A stretch of 64,000 nt of DNA from Phycisphaerae bacterium (GCA_028277645.1 JANQFV010000023.1:1-64000), one strand, 5' to 3'. Shown: positions 28,091 to 37,099, counted from the first letter of the stretch. Numbers and translations: made by a program. Notes: generated by a model from the sequence alone, not told the origin.

Positions 28091-28735
28091 TTACAGCACC
28101 TGTCTGTTACGGAGTCCGAGTGCGAGCGCAACGACGATCACCAGCGCTGCCGGCTCTGGGATTTGCACCGCACCCGGCGTCGGCGACACGCGCAGCGTCA
28201 CCGTCGCCCCCGCTGGATCCCAACCGCTGTCGGGCAACAACCAGCTCGCAAAGCCGATCGCCTCGATCGAACTCGGTGTAAACGGCGTGACGCTCGTTGC
28301 CCCAAACGGCCCACCCGGACTCAGATGCTGTGGCGTGTAGCCCCAGATGTACCCATCACTCGTCGGACCAATCAGCGCACCGACGACAAGTTCACGCGCT
28401 GTGCCGCTGCCATCCACGTCCACCAGCCGGAAATCGAGCGAGAACGCATCGTACATTGACACGTCCAGTCCGACCCAGTCGCCGGCGCCGCCATAGATCG
28501 AAGACGTCGGATAGAACGCGTAGCCGGGAAATTCACTACTCAGAAACTGGATGTCGAACTCGACGCCCGGGCCGGGGACATCTCGACGGGCGATCTCGAC
28601 TGCGCTGTTGGAATACCAGTAGTGGTCGAGGGCGAGGATGCCAACGTCCGACAGCGTCACATTCGCCGCGTTGGCAAGTGTGGCACATAGCGCCGCGCAG
28701 ATTCCTCCGATGATCCTCCTGAATCGCACACCCAT
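28091..28735 (-). CDS. PEP-CTERM exported protein
   Basis: A 214-residue exported protein with a signal peptide (FRRIIGGICAALCATLANAA). The mature part is a strand-rich domain with no family recognised. The C-terminus reads IPEPAALVIVVALALGLRNRQ, the PEP motif, hydrophobic helix and basic end of a PEP-CTERM sorting signal, which exosortase-type enzymes recognise. Such tags usually mark proteins for export with exopolysaccharide. No exosortase gene is visible in the window. The ATG at 28735 is chosen because GGAGGAG lies 7 nt upstream. Confidence 0.82.
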   Translation of the reverse strand: MGVRFRRIIGGICAALCATLANAANVTLSDVGILALDHYWYSNSAVEIARRDVPGPGVEFDIQFLSSEFPGYAFYPTSSIYGGAGDWVGLDVSMYDAFSLDFRLVDVDGSGTARELVVGALIGPTSDGYIWGYTPQHLSPGGPFGATSVTPFTPSSIEAIGFASWLLPDSGWDPAGATVTLRVSPTPGAVQIPEPAALVIVVALALGLRNRQVL

Positions 28736-28849
28736 CACATGACTCCTCCGGTGCACGGCCCGACTGAACGACTCCTATTCGTGGTTATAGTGAACGCACC
28801 CCCCCGGCTCAACGAAAAACCGAATCCCCCTGGCAGAGCACCTTCGCTC

Positions 28850-29527
28850 TCACTTCAGGGCGGCGGCGATGCGTGCCTCGAAATCGGCCGTCAGGTCCGG
28901 GTCGCCCAGAATCACCTCAATCCGGGCAGCCAGCGCCTGGGCATAAGCCAACGCGGTCTCGCGCTCCTGCGCGGTCGTCTTGCGAAACAGGAAGTTCATG
29001 GCCTCGGTCGGCGATAACGCACCGCCGCCGAGCATGCCCTTGCTGATCGTCGCGTCACCCCAGGACCGGCCCACGCGGTTGTACTCGACGATGCGCTCGT
29101 CGAGGTAGGTCTGTTGCTCGAACTCCGGCAGCGCGAAATACGCGTCCACATCGCGCATCACGAGCGGCTTGAAGGCGTCGAACAGGTGCTCGCGGAACGC
29201 CGACTGGTCCTCACTGCTGGCGGTGCGGTACTCCACCAGAAACCGCTCGCGGAACGCAGGGTCCTTCGCCAGGCGCGGCACAAACACGTCCAGCCACGTT
29301 TCGAACCGCGCGGTGCTCAGCCGCGGCAGACCCTTGTTGTGCATTAGGAACCGTGCCACATCCGCCGGCGGCGTCTGCTCATCCGGCACGGCGGGCACCA
29401 TCAGCACTTGCGTCACCAACAACCATAACAGCCCGAGCACCAACACAGGGGTCACCGCTAGCGCAACCAGGCGTGCCCGGTGATGGCGGAGCCAGCGAAT
29501 GCGTAGACTTGCGGTTCGTGTAATCAT
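28850..29527 (-). CDS. Membrane-anchored protein of unknown function
   Basis: A 225-residue protein starting at the ATG at 29527. One N-terminal membrane segment (ALAVTPVLVLGLLWLLVTQVL) follows a very basic cytoplasmic tail (RIRWLRHHRAR), so the helical remainder is probably periplasmic. It contains several regularly spaced helices (FETWLDVFVPRLAKDPAFRERF) and a charged C-terminus. No family is recognised. It is divergent from the LigD-phosphoesterase-like gene, 56 nt apart. Confidence 0.7.
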   Translation of the reverse strand: MITRTASLRIRWLRHHRARLVALAVTPVLVLGLLWLLVTQVLMVPAVPDEQTPPADVARFLMHNKGLPRLSTARFETWLDVFVPRLAKDPAFRERFLVEYRTASSEDQSAFREHLFDAFKPLVMRDVDAYFALPEFEQQTYLDERIVEYNRVGRSWGDATISKGMLGGGALSPTEAMNFLFRKTTAQERETALAYAQALAARIEVILGDPDLTADFEARIAAALK

Positions 29528-29583
29528 GTTTGCAAACCCACTTGGGGCGCGTAGGGTAGTGGATACTGCGACGATAGACCATC

Positions 29584-29976
29584 GTGCGAGGTACACCATT
29601 GCAGTTTGTCCTGCTCGAACACGACGTTACACAACCAGGCACAGATCCGGAAGAGCGTGACGCGCATTGGGACTTGCTGCTGGAGGTGCCTGACCAGGAA
29701 CGGCTCGCTACCTGGCGTCTTGCGGAGAACCCGCTCGACGCGGGCCATCCCATTGCGGCCGAACGCATTCAGGACCATCGCCGTCTCTACCTGGAATTCG
29801 AAGGAGCCGTCAGTGGCGGACGGGGCGTGGTGCGGCGTGTCGATCGCGGTGACGTGGAAGTGTGGCACATTTCTGACACAGACGCTCGTTTCACGCTCAA
29901 TGGCCAGGCGTTGCGCGGAGACTACGAGATTATCGCAGACCACGCGCGGGACGGGCTCTTTCGATCCCTGAGCTGA
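29584..29976 (+). CDS. Stand-alone LigD 3'-phosphoesterase-like protein
   Basis: A 130-residue protein resembling the phosphoesterase domain of the bacterial repair ligase LigD (PF13298). Recognisable elements are FVLLEHD, HWDLLLEV (family HyDLRLE), RIQDHRRLYLEFEG (family EDHPLDY..FEG) and GDVEVW. The full LigD has polymerase and ligase domains; neither is present here, and no Ku gene is seen. It may process 3'-ribonucleotide ends in DNA repair, or be an unrelated use of the fold. The GTG at 29584 is the likely start, though no good ribosome site precedes it; an in-frame TTG at 29599 is the alternative. Confidence 0.65.
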   Translation: MRGTPLQFVLLEHDVTQPGTDPEERDAHWDLLLEVPDQERLATWRLAENPLDAGHPIAAERIQDHRRLYLEFEGAVSGGRGVVRRVDRGDVEVWHISDTDARFTLNGQALRGDYEIIADHARDGLFRSLS

Positions 29977-30071
29977 CGACCGGCAAGGTTCACAACCCTC
30001 CTCCTCGACGGCGGGCGGTCATCGCTCTATAAGGATGATTTTCAGGTAATAAACCTATATTGGAGCTGACC

Positions 30072-31568
30072 ATGCCGAGCGAGCGCTACACCGCGTTCAT
30101 CGATAAACTGCGCGACATCAACGTCGCGAATTCCGTGGCCGCCCTGCTCGAATGGGACCAGGACACGTACATGCCGCCGCGCGGTGCGGAGACGCGTGCC
30201 GCACAACTCGCATTAATGACCGGCGTGGCACATGAGCGGCTGGTCGATGATGACTTCCGGGCTGCGCTCGAAGCTGTCGAGCAGGAGCGTGATGAAGCTC
30301 CGATCGTCGCTACCAACGTTCGCGAGGCGCGCCGCGTTTTCGACCGCGCCGCCAAGCTACCGACGCGGCTGGTGCAGGACATCGCCCGCGCCACGACGCT
30401 GGCGCGCGCCGACTGGGCCAAGGCCCGCGTGGACAAGAACTTCACCTTGTTCGCGCCGCACCTAAAGAAGCTGCTCGATCTCAAGCGTGAAGTCGCGGAG
30501 AAGATTGGATTCAAGACAGATCCCTATGACGCGCTGATGGATGAGTTCGAACCGGGCACACGCTCGTCCGACGTGCAGCAGGTGTTTGACGAATTGCGAC
30601 CCGAGTTGACAAGTCTCGTGGCGGAGCTGCGCGACGCCCCGCGCCGTCCGGACACGCCCGTACTCCGACGGCACTGTCCGCGCGACGCGCAGGACAAATT
30701 CTCGCGAACTCTGGCGGCGGCGATCGGCTACGACTTCGAACGCGGGCGCATCGACCCCGCGACGCACCCGTTCTGCCTCGGCCTCTCGCCCAACGACGTG
30801 CGCATCACGACGCGCTACAACGAGCATTTTGTGCCGATGTCGATCTTCGGCACGATCCACGAAACGGGGCACGCGCTCTACGAACAGGGGCTGCCGTTTG
30901 AGCACGCCCACACGCCCGCGGGCGAGTTCATCTCGCTGGGCATCCACGAGTCGCAGTCGCGTTTGTGGGAGAATATGGTCGGCCGCAACCGCGCGTTCTG
31001 GGAGCACTTCTTCCCGCAGCTCACGGCCCGGTTCACCGAACTCGCCAACGTGTCGCTCGATGACTGGCACTTCGCCGTCAACAGCGTGCAACCGTCGTAC
31101 ATCCGCGTCGAGGCCGACGAGGTCACCTACAACCTGCACATCATGCTGCGCTTCGATCTTGAGCGGCAGATGATTGCCGGCGAACTCGCCGTCGACGATG
31201 TGCCTGCGGCGTGGAACGCGGCGTTTGAGCAGTCACTGGGCCTGACGCCGCCGAACGACGCTCAAGGCTGCCTCCAGGACGTTCACTGGAGCATAGGGAT
31301 CTTCGGCTACTTCCCGACGTACGCGCTGGGCAATCTCTACGCCGCTCAGCTCTTTACAGCGGCTCGACATGCGCTACCCGAATTAGATGACCAGTTTTGC
31401 CGTGGGGAGTTTGCGCCGCTGCTGGACTGGCTGCGCATCAACATCCACCGGCACGGCAAGCGGTTCCGCGCACCGGAGTTGATCGAGCGTGTAACCGGCA
31501 CCGCACTGACGCACGAGCCGTTCATGCAGTATTTGAAAAATAAGTACGGGCCGCTGTACGGAATTTGA
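30072..31568 (+). CDS. M32-family carboxypeptidase
   Basis: A zinc metallocarboxypeptidase of family M32 (thermostable carboxypeptidase 1 type), 498 residues, normal for the family. The HExxH zinc motif is H263-E264-x2-H267 (HETGHALYEQG), followed by the conserved ESQSRLWENMVGRN with the third ligand. It removes C-terminal residues from peptides and is cytoplasmic, with no signal peptide. I chose the ATG at 30072 because GGAG is 6 nt upstream. It ends 22 nt before the convergent HTH gene. Confidence 0.95.
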   Translation: MPSERYTAFIDKLRDINVANSVAALLEWDQDTYMPPRGAETRAAQLALMTGVAHERLVDDDFRAALEAVEQERDEAPIVATNVREARRVFDRAAKLPTRLVQDIARATTLARADWAKARVDKNFTLFAPHLKKLLDLKREVAEKIGFKTDPYDALMDEFEPGTRSSDVQQVFDELRPELTSLVAELRDAPRRPDTPVLRRHCPRDAQDKFSRTLAAAIGYDFERGRIDPATHPFCLGLSPNDVRITTRYNEHFVPMSIFGTIHETGHALYEQGLPFEHAHTPAGEFISLGIHESQSRLWENMVGRNRAFWEHFFPQLTARFTELANVSLDDWHFAVNSVQPSYIRVEADEVTYNLHIMLRFDLERQMIAGELAVDDVPAAWNAAFEQSLGLTPPNDAQGCLQDVHWSIGIFGYFPTYALGNLYAAQLFTAARHALPELDDQFCRGEFAPLLDWLRINIHRHGKRFRAPELIERVTGTALTHEPFMQYLKNKYGPLYGI

Positions 31569-31590
31569 AACGCCGCGGCGCGACGTCGGC

Positions 31591-32070
31591 CTACTTCTGA
31601 TACATCCCGCGCTCACACGCGACGACGAAACATTCGGCCTGCGCCTTCAGTTTCTCCCACGATTGACGAATCTGCACCGCCTCGCGCGGCTCGATCTCGC
31701 CGTCGTCCTCGATGCTGGCACTGATGTCCGTGAGCAGCGTGCCGAAGTCCTGCACCATGCGTTGCGTCGTAGTCAGCAACTGCTCTTCGCGCATACCCGG
31801 GGTGACTTCCGGGTTGAGCGTGAAGAAGCCGTCGGCCTGGTTGCACATCCAGTTGACGATGCGCGGATCCTGCGTGGCCTGGTAGAAGGCGAGCAGCCGA
31901 TCGAGGGGGTTGCGGGCGCCCGATGCATCCGGATCGTCCTCAGTCTTCGGCTCCTGACACCACTTGTACACCAGTGCGGTGCTCAAGTTGAGCCGTGCCG
32001 CGACGGCTTTGACACCCACCTTGTCTGCAGCTTCACGCAGCACGTCCCAGGAGTTCACGGCGCACCTCAT
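31591..32070 (-). CDS. Small helix-turn-helix protein, phage CII-like
   Basis: A 159-residue protein with an N-terminal HTH (MRCAVNSWDVLREAADKVG, then VKAVAARLNLSTALVYKWCQ) like the phage regulatory CII family. The rest is helical, ending EKLKAQAECFVVACERG. The ATG at 32070 marks the conserved start; the in-frame extension to 32361 runs into the promoter of the divergent sulfotransferase gene. It is probably a DNA-binding regulator, perhaps of prophage origin, but no other phage gene lies nearby. Confidence 0.7.
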   Translation of the reverse strand: MRCAVNSWDVLREAADKVGVKAVAARLNLSTALVYKWCQEPKTEDDPDASGARNPLDRLLAFYQATQDPRIVNWMCNQADGFFTLNPEVTPGMREEQLLTTTQRMVQDFGTLLTDISASIEDDGEIEPREAVQIRQSWEKLKAQAECFVVACERGMYQK

Positions 32071-32245
32071 CGTTGATCGGGAACCGGGTCTGGCCGCGCA
32101 CAACCCGCGAAACGGCCAGCGTGGCGGCATTCTCCGAGCGTACCGGTCAAACGTCAACCGCCCGGCGGCTTGCGTCGCGCGGCGCGGCCCATATACTGGC
32201 CTGTTTGAGCGATTCTGAGTCCCTGTAGCGGAGCCCATCGCAATC

Positions 32246-32833
32246 ATGAGCGCTACTCCCGAGAACGTGATCACGATCGTTTCCGGCCTGCCCCGTTCGG
32301 GCACATCGATGATGATGCGCATGCTCGATGCCGGCGGCATCCCCGCCCTGACCGACAACATCCGCGTCGCCGACGACGATAACCCGCGCGGCTACTTCGA
32401 GTTCGAGCCGGTCAAGAAGACCAAGGAAGATGCTTCCTGGCTCGGGAGAGCCGGCGGTAAGGTGGTGAAGATGGTCTACCGGCTGCTATACGATCTGCCG
32501 GCCGACCGTGAGTACACGGTCGTCTTCATGCGCCGGCACCTTTCGGAGGTGATCAAGTCGCAGGACGTCATGCTCGACCGTTTGGGCAAGGGCAAGGGCG
32601 ACATGAGCGAGGACAAGCTCAAAGCGCTCTTCGAGCAGCAGCTCAAGGAGTTCGACGCCTGGCTCGATAAGCAGACGCACTTCAAACGGATCGACATCAG
32701 TTACAACGACGCGATGTCCGACCCCAAACCGGTCGTAAGTGCGCTCAACGAGTTCTTCGACGGCAAGCTGAACACCGACGCCATGCTCAAGGTTGTCGAG
32801 CCACAACTCTACCATCAACGCGCGGAGGGGTAG
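32246..32833 (+). CDS. Sulfotransferase-like protein
   Basis: A 195-residue protein beginning with the PAPS-binding P-loop SGLPRSGTSMMMRML (5'-phosphosulfate-binding motif) and a 3'-phosphate motif candidate FMRRHLSEVIKSQD. The size is short for a full sulfotransferase but known in the bacterial family, which sulfates small molecules or lipids. It has no signal peptide. The start ATG at 32246 is preceded by a divergent HTH gene. A dispersed hairpin repeat begins 14 nt after its stop. Confidence 0.75.
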   Translation: MSATPENVITIVSGLPRSGTSMMMRMLDAGGIPALTDNIRVADDDNPRGYFEFEPVKKTKEDASWLGRAGGKVVKMVYRLLYDLPADREYTVVFMRRHLSEVIKSQDVMLDRLGKGKGDMSEDKLKALFEQQLKEFDAWLDKQTHFKRIDISYNDAMSDPKPVVSALNEFFDGKLNTDAMLKVVEPQLYHQRAEG

Positions 32834-32846
32834 TCAGCATCTGCCG

Positions 32847-32938
32847 GTCATTCCGAGCGCAGCGAGAAATCTAGCCGCGATTCGGTGGATTCGTCCGAAC
32901 GAAGGCAGATTCCTCCTCCCTGCGGTCGTCGGAATGAC
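32847..32938. repeat. Dispersed hairpin repeat, copy 1
   Basis: The two ends are imperfect inverted copies: GTCATTCCGAGCGCAGCGAG at the left, and a right end whose complement starts GTCATTCCGACGACCGC. Both arms then reach a [AG]AATCT segment. A second copy is at 54928-55019. The element lies directly behind a stop codon, so it may shield mRNA or help end transcription, as REP-type elements do. Confidence 0.75.
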
Positions 32939-32990
32939 GTATGTCCCGCATCGAAATCACGTCGAACAACTACGGCGGGCGCAGCCTGCC

Positions 32991-34847
32991 CTACTTGTCC
33001 TCATCCTTCTTCTTGCCGCCAAGGAAATCCTCCAGCGCCTTCTTGCCGGACCCGAGCGGGTCCTTCGTGACGTCCTCGACCTTCGGCACGCTCTCGGGCA
33101 GCTTGTCGCCGATCGCCTTGTCGAGCTGGCTCACGAGTTGCTGCTTGCCCGCGTCGACCAGCGCCGTCTTCAGCGACTCCTTGAACCCCTCCGCGTCGAG
33201 CGCCAGCCGCGGGTCGCGGATCGGCCCCACCAACCGTAGCGTCGTCTTCAGATTCTCGATCGCCTTGAACGCCTCGTCGGCCACCTTGGGATCGAGCCCC
33301 AGGAACTCGTCACCGCTGGTCCGGGCTTTCATCCCCTTCGTCTGCACGCCCAGCTTCAGGTCGATCGCGTCCCGGCTGAGATCGCCCGACAGTTCCACGT
33401 CCGCCGTGCCTGACTCAAAGCGGACCGGGTTCTTGTCGCTCAGTTCCGCCTGCAACTCCTGGAGATCCACTTCGCCGATCGTTCCCGATACTTCTGCTCC
33501 GCCGGCGTTTCGATCGTAGCGGCACGTGAGATCCAGCTTCGCCGGCCGTTCGGTCGACTCGATCGTGATCTGCACCGGTCGTGCAGCGGCCACCGGCGCG
33601 TCACTCAGGTTTCGGCAGGTGATCGTGCTGCGGCCGAGCTGGCGCACGCCGAGGTCGACGTCTTCGAGCACGGCTCGTCGAACGACCACGAACGGTGTGG
33701 GTGCGCTCGTCGTGCGCGCCGTCAAGTACTCCAGATACGCCTGCGGCGCGGGCGGCGGAGGCGGAGGAGGCGAGTCGCGCTCCGGCAACCACTCGGCTGC
33801 TTCGGCCAGCTTGTCCTTCACGTCCTGCGCGTTCTTTACGAAGTCGATGAAGCGCGATACGTCCGCCGGCGTCAACGAGAATTGGCTCGGGTCGAAACCA
33901 CTGGCCTCTTCCTCAGCCGATGTTGTTTGCGCACTCGCCAACACCTCGCCGGGAGTATCGCGGGGCACGTCGAAGGCCACACTACCCAACTCGACGTTGT
34001 CAATCACGATGCGGCCGCAGAGCAAGTTCCACAGCCCCGCGTCGGCGGTCAGCTTGCCGACACGCACTTTGTCTTCGGCCGGCTTTTCGGCGTTAGTAAG
34101 CTGTAGCCCCTCGGCGCTGACGGCGCCGGCGAACGGGGCCAGGTTGAAGCTCGCGAGATTGACCTCCGCGCCGTTCACGCTGCTCAACTGCTGCGCGATC
34201 ATGCCGCCCAGGCGATCACCCTGGATGTAGTTCAAGCCGACCGCCCCGCCCGCCAGAACCACGACGGCGACGATCACACCCGGAATCCGGATGATCTGCC
34301 ACTTCTGCTTCAGGGCTGATCGTACGTCCTTCGTGCGCTTACCGAGCAGCAGCCAGTCGAGCCAGCGCACCCAAGACTTCTGCTGCCACTTCTTGAATGC
34401 GTCCGAATTCTCGTCGAGGTGCAGCCAGGTCTTGCGGAACTTCGTGACCGCCGCCGCGATGAACAGTCCGCCGACGAGACCGATCACCGGACCGGCAATC
34501 GTCGCCCCCGCCACTGCACAGCGGCTGAAATCCGTGATGCCGACGATCGGCAGATTGCCGAGCGTGTCGTAGACGACGCCGAGATTCGTCTGCGCCCAGC
34601 GTCCAACGTGGTACCACACTGGCGCCGCCGCGTAGCACAGCGCCTTGCCCAGCGCCGCGAACATGATGAATGTGCCGGCGTGGATCGCCAGTATCAGAGC
34701 CAGGACGAGCAGGGCCACGTGAATCCCGTACCACCCCGGCGTCAGCCCAAACCAGAAGCCGAACCCGGCGGAGATCAGGATGTATGTCGGCGACACATTT
34801 CCACGGAACAAACCGATGATTTTGAGAATCGGCTTCGGAATCAGCAT
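32991..34847 (-). CDS. TIGR03546/TIGR03545-type envelope protein (fused)
   Basis: A 618-residue protein. The first ~190 residues match the TIGR03546 type (MLIPKPILKIIGLFRGNVSP, FGLTPGWYGIHVALLVL), with membrane segments. A further helix (IRIPGVIVAVVVLAGGAVGL) starts an AsmA/TIGR03545-like part containing GIIAQQLSSVNGAEVNLASF-like sequence (written MIAQQLSSVNGAEVNLASFN in this protein), which continues as long strands to the end and closes KKALEDFLGGKKKDEDK. In other bacteria the two parts are separate adjacent genes. It probably acts in lipid or outer-membrane transport across the envelope; this is inferred from AsmA-like features. Confidence 0.8.
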   Translation of the reverse strand: MLIPKPILKIIGLFRGNVSPTYILISAGFGFWFGLTPGWYGIHVALLVLALILAIHAGTFIMFAALGKALCYAAAPVWYHVGRWAQTNLGVVYDTLGNLPIVGITDFSRCAVAGATIAGPVIGLVGGLFIAAAVTKFRKTWLHLDENSDAFKKWQQKSWVRWLDWLLLGKRTKDVRSALKQKWQIIRIPGVIVAVVVLAGGAVGLNYIQGDRLGGMIAQQLSSVNGAEVNLASFNLAPFAGAVSAEGLQLTNAEKPAEDKVRVGKLTADAGLWNLLCGRIVIDNVELGSVAFDVPRDTPGEVLASAQTTSAEEEASGFDPSQFSLTPADVSRFIDFVKNAQDVKDKLAEAAEWLPERDSPPPPPPPAPQAYLEYLTARTTSAPTPFVVVRRAVLEDVDLGVRQLGRSTITCRNLSDAPVAAARPVQITIESTERPAKLDLTCRYDRNAGGAEVSGTIGEVDLQELQAELSDKNPVRFESGTADVELSGDLSRDAIDLKLGVQTKGMKARTSGDEFLGLDPKVADEAFKAIENLKTTLRLVGPIRDPRLALDAEGFKESLKTALVDAGKQQLVSQLDKAIGDKLPESVPKVEDVTKDPLGSGKKALEDFLGGKKKDEDK

Positions 34848-34980
34848 TGCGCTCCCTCGACTTAGCAGGCGCGATCCACAAGGGACCGCAGAAGTGCGGC
34901 GACGCTCACCCGAACAGCAGCGTCATCATCCGCGTTCGTGCGGGCATCTTAGGGTGCCGGCGCGACAATGGAAATGAGCG

Positions 34981-35010
34981 CCGTCCGCCGCGCCGGGCGC
35001 CGCCGGACGG
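34981..35010. other. GC-rich hairpin in the sod upstream region
   Basis: Stem CCGTCCG / CGGACGG encloses a GC-rich interior. It lies in the 354-bp divergent gap 34848-35201. Apart from this and the sod promoter at 35078-35106, nothing else was recognised in the gap. Confidence 0.3.
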
Positions 35011-35077
35011 ACCCGCGGCTGCGCTGCCTCTGGGCCGGAACGTCCTTGGTACGGGCCACTTAAATTAGGACCAAAAC

Positions 35078-35106
35078 TTGACCAATTCCCGGCCGGCCCC
35101 TACGAT
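35078..35106 (+). promoter_or_regulatory. Sigma-70-like promoter of the superoxide dismutase gene
   Basis: TTGACC (-35) and TACGAT (-10) with a 17-nt spacer, 95 nt upstream of the sod start. This is the best-matching promoter seen in the window and is in the correct orientation. Confidence 0.7.
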
Positions 35107-35201
35107 CGCAAAGAAGTTGATCAAGACCCTGTTCGGACCAATCCGTCCTTCGCGGACTCAGAAGGCACTGTTTCACCACAAATCGCAGCGAGGAGAACCC
35201 G

Positions 35202-35813
35202 ATGGCCTACGAAGTCGCTGACCTGCCCTATCCGTACGATGCGCTCGAGCCCCACATCGATACGCGCACAATGGAAATCCATCATACGAAGCACCACGCC
35301 GCGTACGTGAGCAAGGTGAACGCTGCCCTCGAACAGCACGCTGATATCGCCGGCAAGCCGATCGAGACTGTGCTCCGCGACATCACCAGCGTGCCCGAGA
35401 GCATTCGCCAGGCCGTCATCAACAACGGCGGCGGCCACGCGAACCACACCCTGTTCTGGAAGGTGATGGGGCCCAGCACGGGCGGCGCGCCCAAGGGTGC
35501 CCTGGCCGACGAGATCAAGAAGGTCTTCGGCAGCTTCGAGAAGATGCAGGAGCAGTTCACCAACGCCGCACTGACGCGCTTCGGCAGCGGCTGGGCCTGG
35601 CTGGGCCTCGACGCCAACGGCAAGCTGCACGTTGGTAGCACCGCGAATCAGGACTCGCCGCTGATGAAGGGCCACACGCCGATTTTGGGTCTCGACGTCT
35701 GGGAGCACGCGTACTACCTGAAATACCAGAACCGCCGGCCCGACTACGTCGCCGCCTGGTGGAACGCCGTGAACTGGGACATGGTCCACGAGTTCTACGA
35801 CGCGGCAAAGTAG
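35202..35813 (+). CDS. sodA: Superoxide dismutase, Mn-type
   Basis: A cytoplasmic superoxide dismutase of the Fe/Mn family, 203 residues, no signal peptide. Metal ligands fit H27 ([11 protein letters not shown]), H82 ([11 protein letters not shown]), and the Asp and His of [10 protein letters not shown]. The glycine-rich GGGHANH and the downstream TANQDSPL glutamine point to the manganese (or cambialistic) branch rather than the iron branch. A strong promoter lies upstream. An mntR regulator is at 50406 but there is no direct link in the sequence. Confidence 0.95.
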   Translation: MAYEVADLPYPYDALEPHIDTRTMEIHHTKHHAAYVSKVNAALEQHADIAGKPIETVLRDITSVPESIRQAVINNGGGHANHTLFWKVMGPSTGGAPKGALADEIKKVFGSFEKMQEQFTNAALTRFGSGWAWLGLDANGKLHVGSTANQDSPLMKGHTPILGLDVWEHAYYLKYQNRRPDYVAAWWNAVNWDMVHEFYDAAK

Positions 35814-35852
35814 GTACCCACTAAGCAGCAGCCCGAGCAGTTCGCAGTTCAA

Positions 35853-35886
35853 CCCCCCTCCCTCGCAAGGAGGGGTTGGGGGAGGG
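35853..35886. repeat. Dispersed C-rich/G-rich inverted repeat, copy 2
   Basis: Matches the element at 6959-6990: CCCCCCTCCCT, short loop, GGAGGGGTTGGGGGAGGG. It lies between sod and the first tandem paralogue. Confidence 0.7.
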
Positions 35887-35973
35887 TGGATTCGCCGTGA
35901 CCGTCTTTCGCGCGCTCACGCGACGGGGGTCGATGCCCCACTTCGTTTCCTGTCAGGCGCCGTCCTCGGTCGC

Positions 35974-36002
35974 TTGCCCTCCGTTCACTGCAGACATACG
36001 CT
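35974..36002 (+). promoter_or_regulatory. Promoter of tandem paralogue A
   Basis: TTGCCC, a 17-nt spacer and TACGCT, 35 nt before the GTG start of the first paralogue. The same two hexamers with the same spacing precede paralogues B and C, which is the main support. Confidence 0.65.
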
Positions 36003-36008
36003 GACCTT

Positions 36009-36025
36009 GATCGACGTACTCGATC
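36009..36025. promoter_or_regulatory. Palindrome near the predicted transcript start of paralogue A
   Basis: GATCGA-N5-TCGATC starts 6 nt after the -10 element, where a repressor could overlap the transcription start. Paralogue C has a similar, slightly weaker copy at 38460-38476. Confidence 0.45.
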
Positions 36026-36037
36026 GAGATCCGGCGT

Positions 36038-37099
36038 GTGACACCTCCACCCACCGCCACAGAGCAACAGAGCGATTCGGCTCGCAATGCTGAAGTGCGC
36101 GATATCTTCGTTGCGAGACCTGGAAACATCGTCTGGTTCATTGTTCTTTTCGCGATTTTCTATGCTGCCTACCGCGTGCTCGTGTCGACCCTGATCCCTC
36201 CTGGCGCGCCGCCGTGGCTGGACTTATTCGTCATGATCGCGGCCCTGCTTCTGGTAGGCTTGACTACCGGCGGGATCACCGCCGCGCGGGCCACGTGCAG
36301 AGTACATGGCGTGACAACTCGCGCGAAAGGCCGATTGCGCCTTGTCGAACGGCTGCTCTTTCGTGAATTGAGGCACCGAACGTATTTCAGCGGCATGGCG
36401 AACATCGGCGCACTACTGAAACGCACGCCGCTCGAAATCGTCGTCCACAAGCTGGCTGCGGCCGGGGCCGTCGGAACGACGTATCGCATCGTTGACGATA
36501 TGTTCCCATCGAGGGCACTCCCCAGACCTTTAGATGTTCCATTCGACCCGACGCCGCTGTCGCGCCGGTCGGCGGTGTTTTGCGAGTTGGCCGGCAAAGA
36601 GCGCATCACGACCTCGCTGGTGCGTAATGAAGTGTACATGGCGTTCGGCGCTCCAGAGTTGTCGGGGGCGCGTCGGTGGGTCTTCCGCGTGAGCCTCGCG
36701 GCGATGGCATTATGCGCGCTGGCTTGGATTATCAAGGCGGTTGTGGACCTTCTGCACGCCCGGGTCCCCGATGTCATCACGACTTTGGGGCCTTGGATTG
36801 CCCCGCTCGTCGTCGTAATGCTCTGGTGTCTCTGGTGCCCACGGCGCTGGACGCTGGTCCCCGGCGCGATCATCGTCAGTACATCCGGCTGGCGCTCGGC
36901 GAAATGGCAACCCTACATGTTTCGCCGCTCAGACAGCGCCCTGCTCTACTGGCGGCGGCTTAATCAACTGGTAGTCGCCCGCACCGACGGAACTGCGTTC
37001 AGCCGGCGCGTCAGTCCCGAGGAAGCCGACTTGGCCCTCCGTGCGTGGCGCAGCCCCCTGCCACCGCCATCAATCGAGCGCATGACCGATTTGGTATAG
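36038..37099 (+). CDS. Tandem paralogue A: four-helix membrane protein of unknown function
   Basis: A 353-residue protein. A GTG start is chosen because its N-terminus (TATEQQSDSARNAEVRDI) aligns with the ATG starts of the two neighbours. Layout: a cytoplasmic tail, two hydrophobic segments (about 31-52 and 60-84), a soluble region with LAAAGAVGTTYRIVDD and PFDPTPLSRRS, two more hydrophobic segments (about 210-265), and a conserved C-terminal domain starting PRRWTLVPGAIIVST and ending ERMTDLV. The C-terminal part looks like a bacterial pleckstrin-homology-type domain, by inference only. It is preceded by sod and followed in the same direction by two relatives. Confidence 0.85.
   Translation: MTPPPTATEQQSDSARNAEVRDIFVARPGNIVWFIVLFAIFYAAYRVLVSTLIPPGAPPWLDLFVMIAALLLVGLTTGGITAARATCRVHGVTTRAKGRLRLVERLLFRELRHRTYFSGMANIGALLKRTPLEIVVHKLAAAGAVGTTYRIVDDMFPSRALPRPLDVPFDPTPLSRRSAVFCELAGKERITTSLVRNEVYMAFGAPELSGARRWVFRVSLAAMALCALAWIIKAVVDLLHARVPDVITTLGPWIAPLVVVMLWCLWCPRRWTLVPGAIIVSTSGWRSAKWQPYMFRRSDSALLYWRRLNQLVVARTDGTAFSRRVSPEEADLALRAWRSPLPPPSIERMTDLV

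Noticed and set aside
31591-32070. Phage remnant around the CII-like HTH gene
   Set aside because: Neighbouring genes are chromosomal (M32 peptidase, sulfotransferase-like), with no integrase or structural genes.
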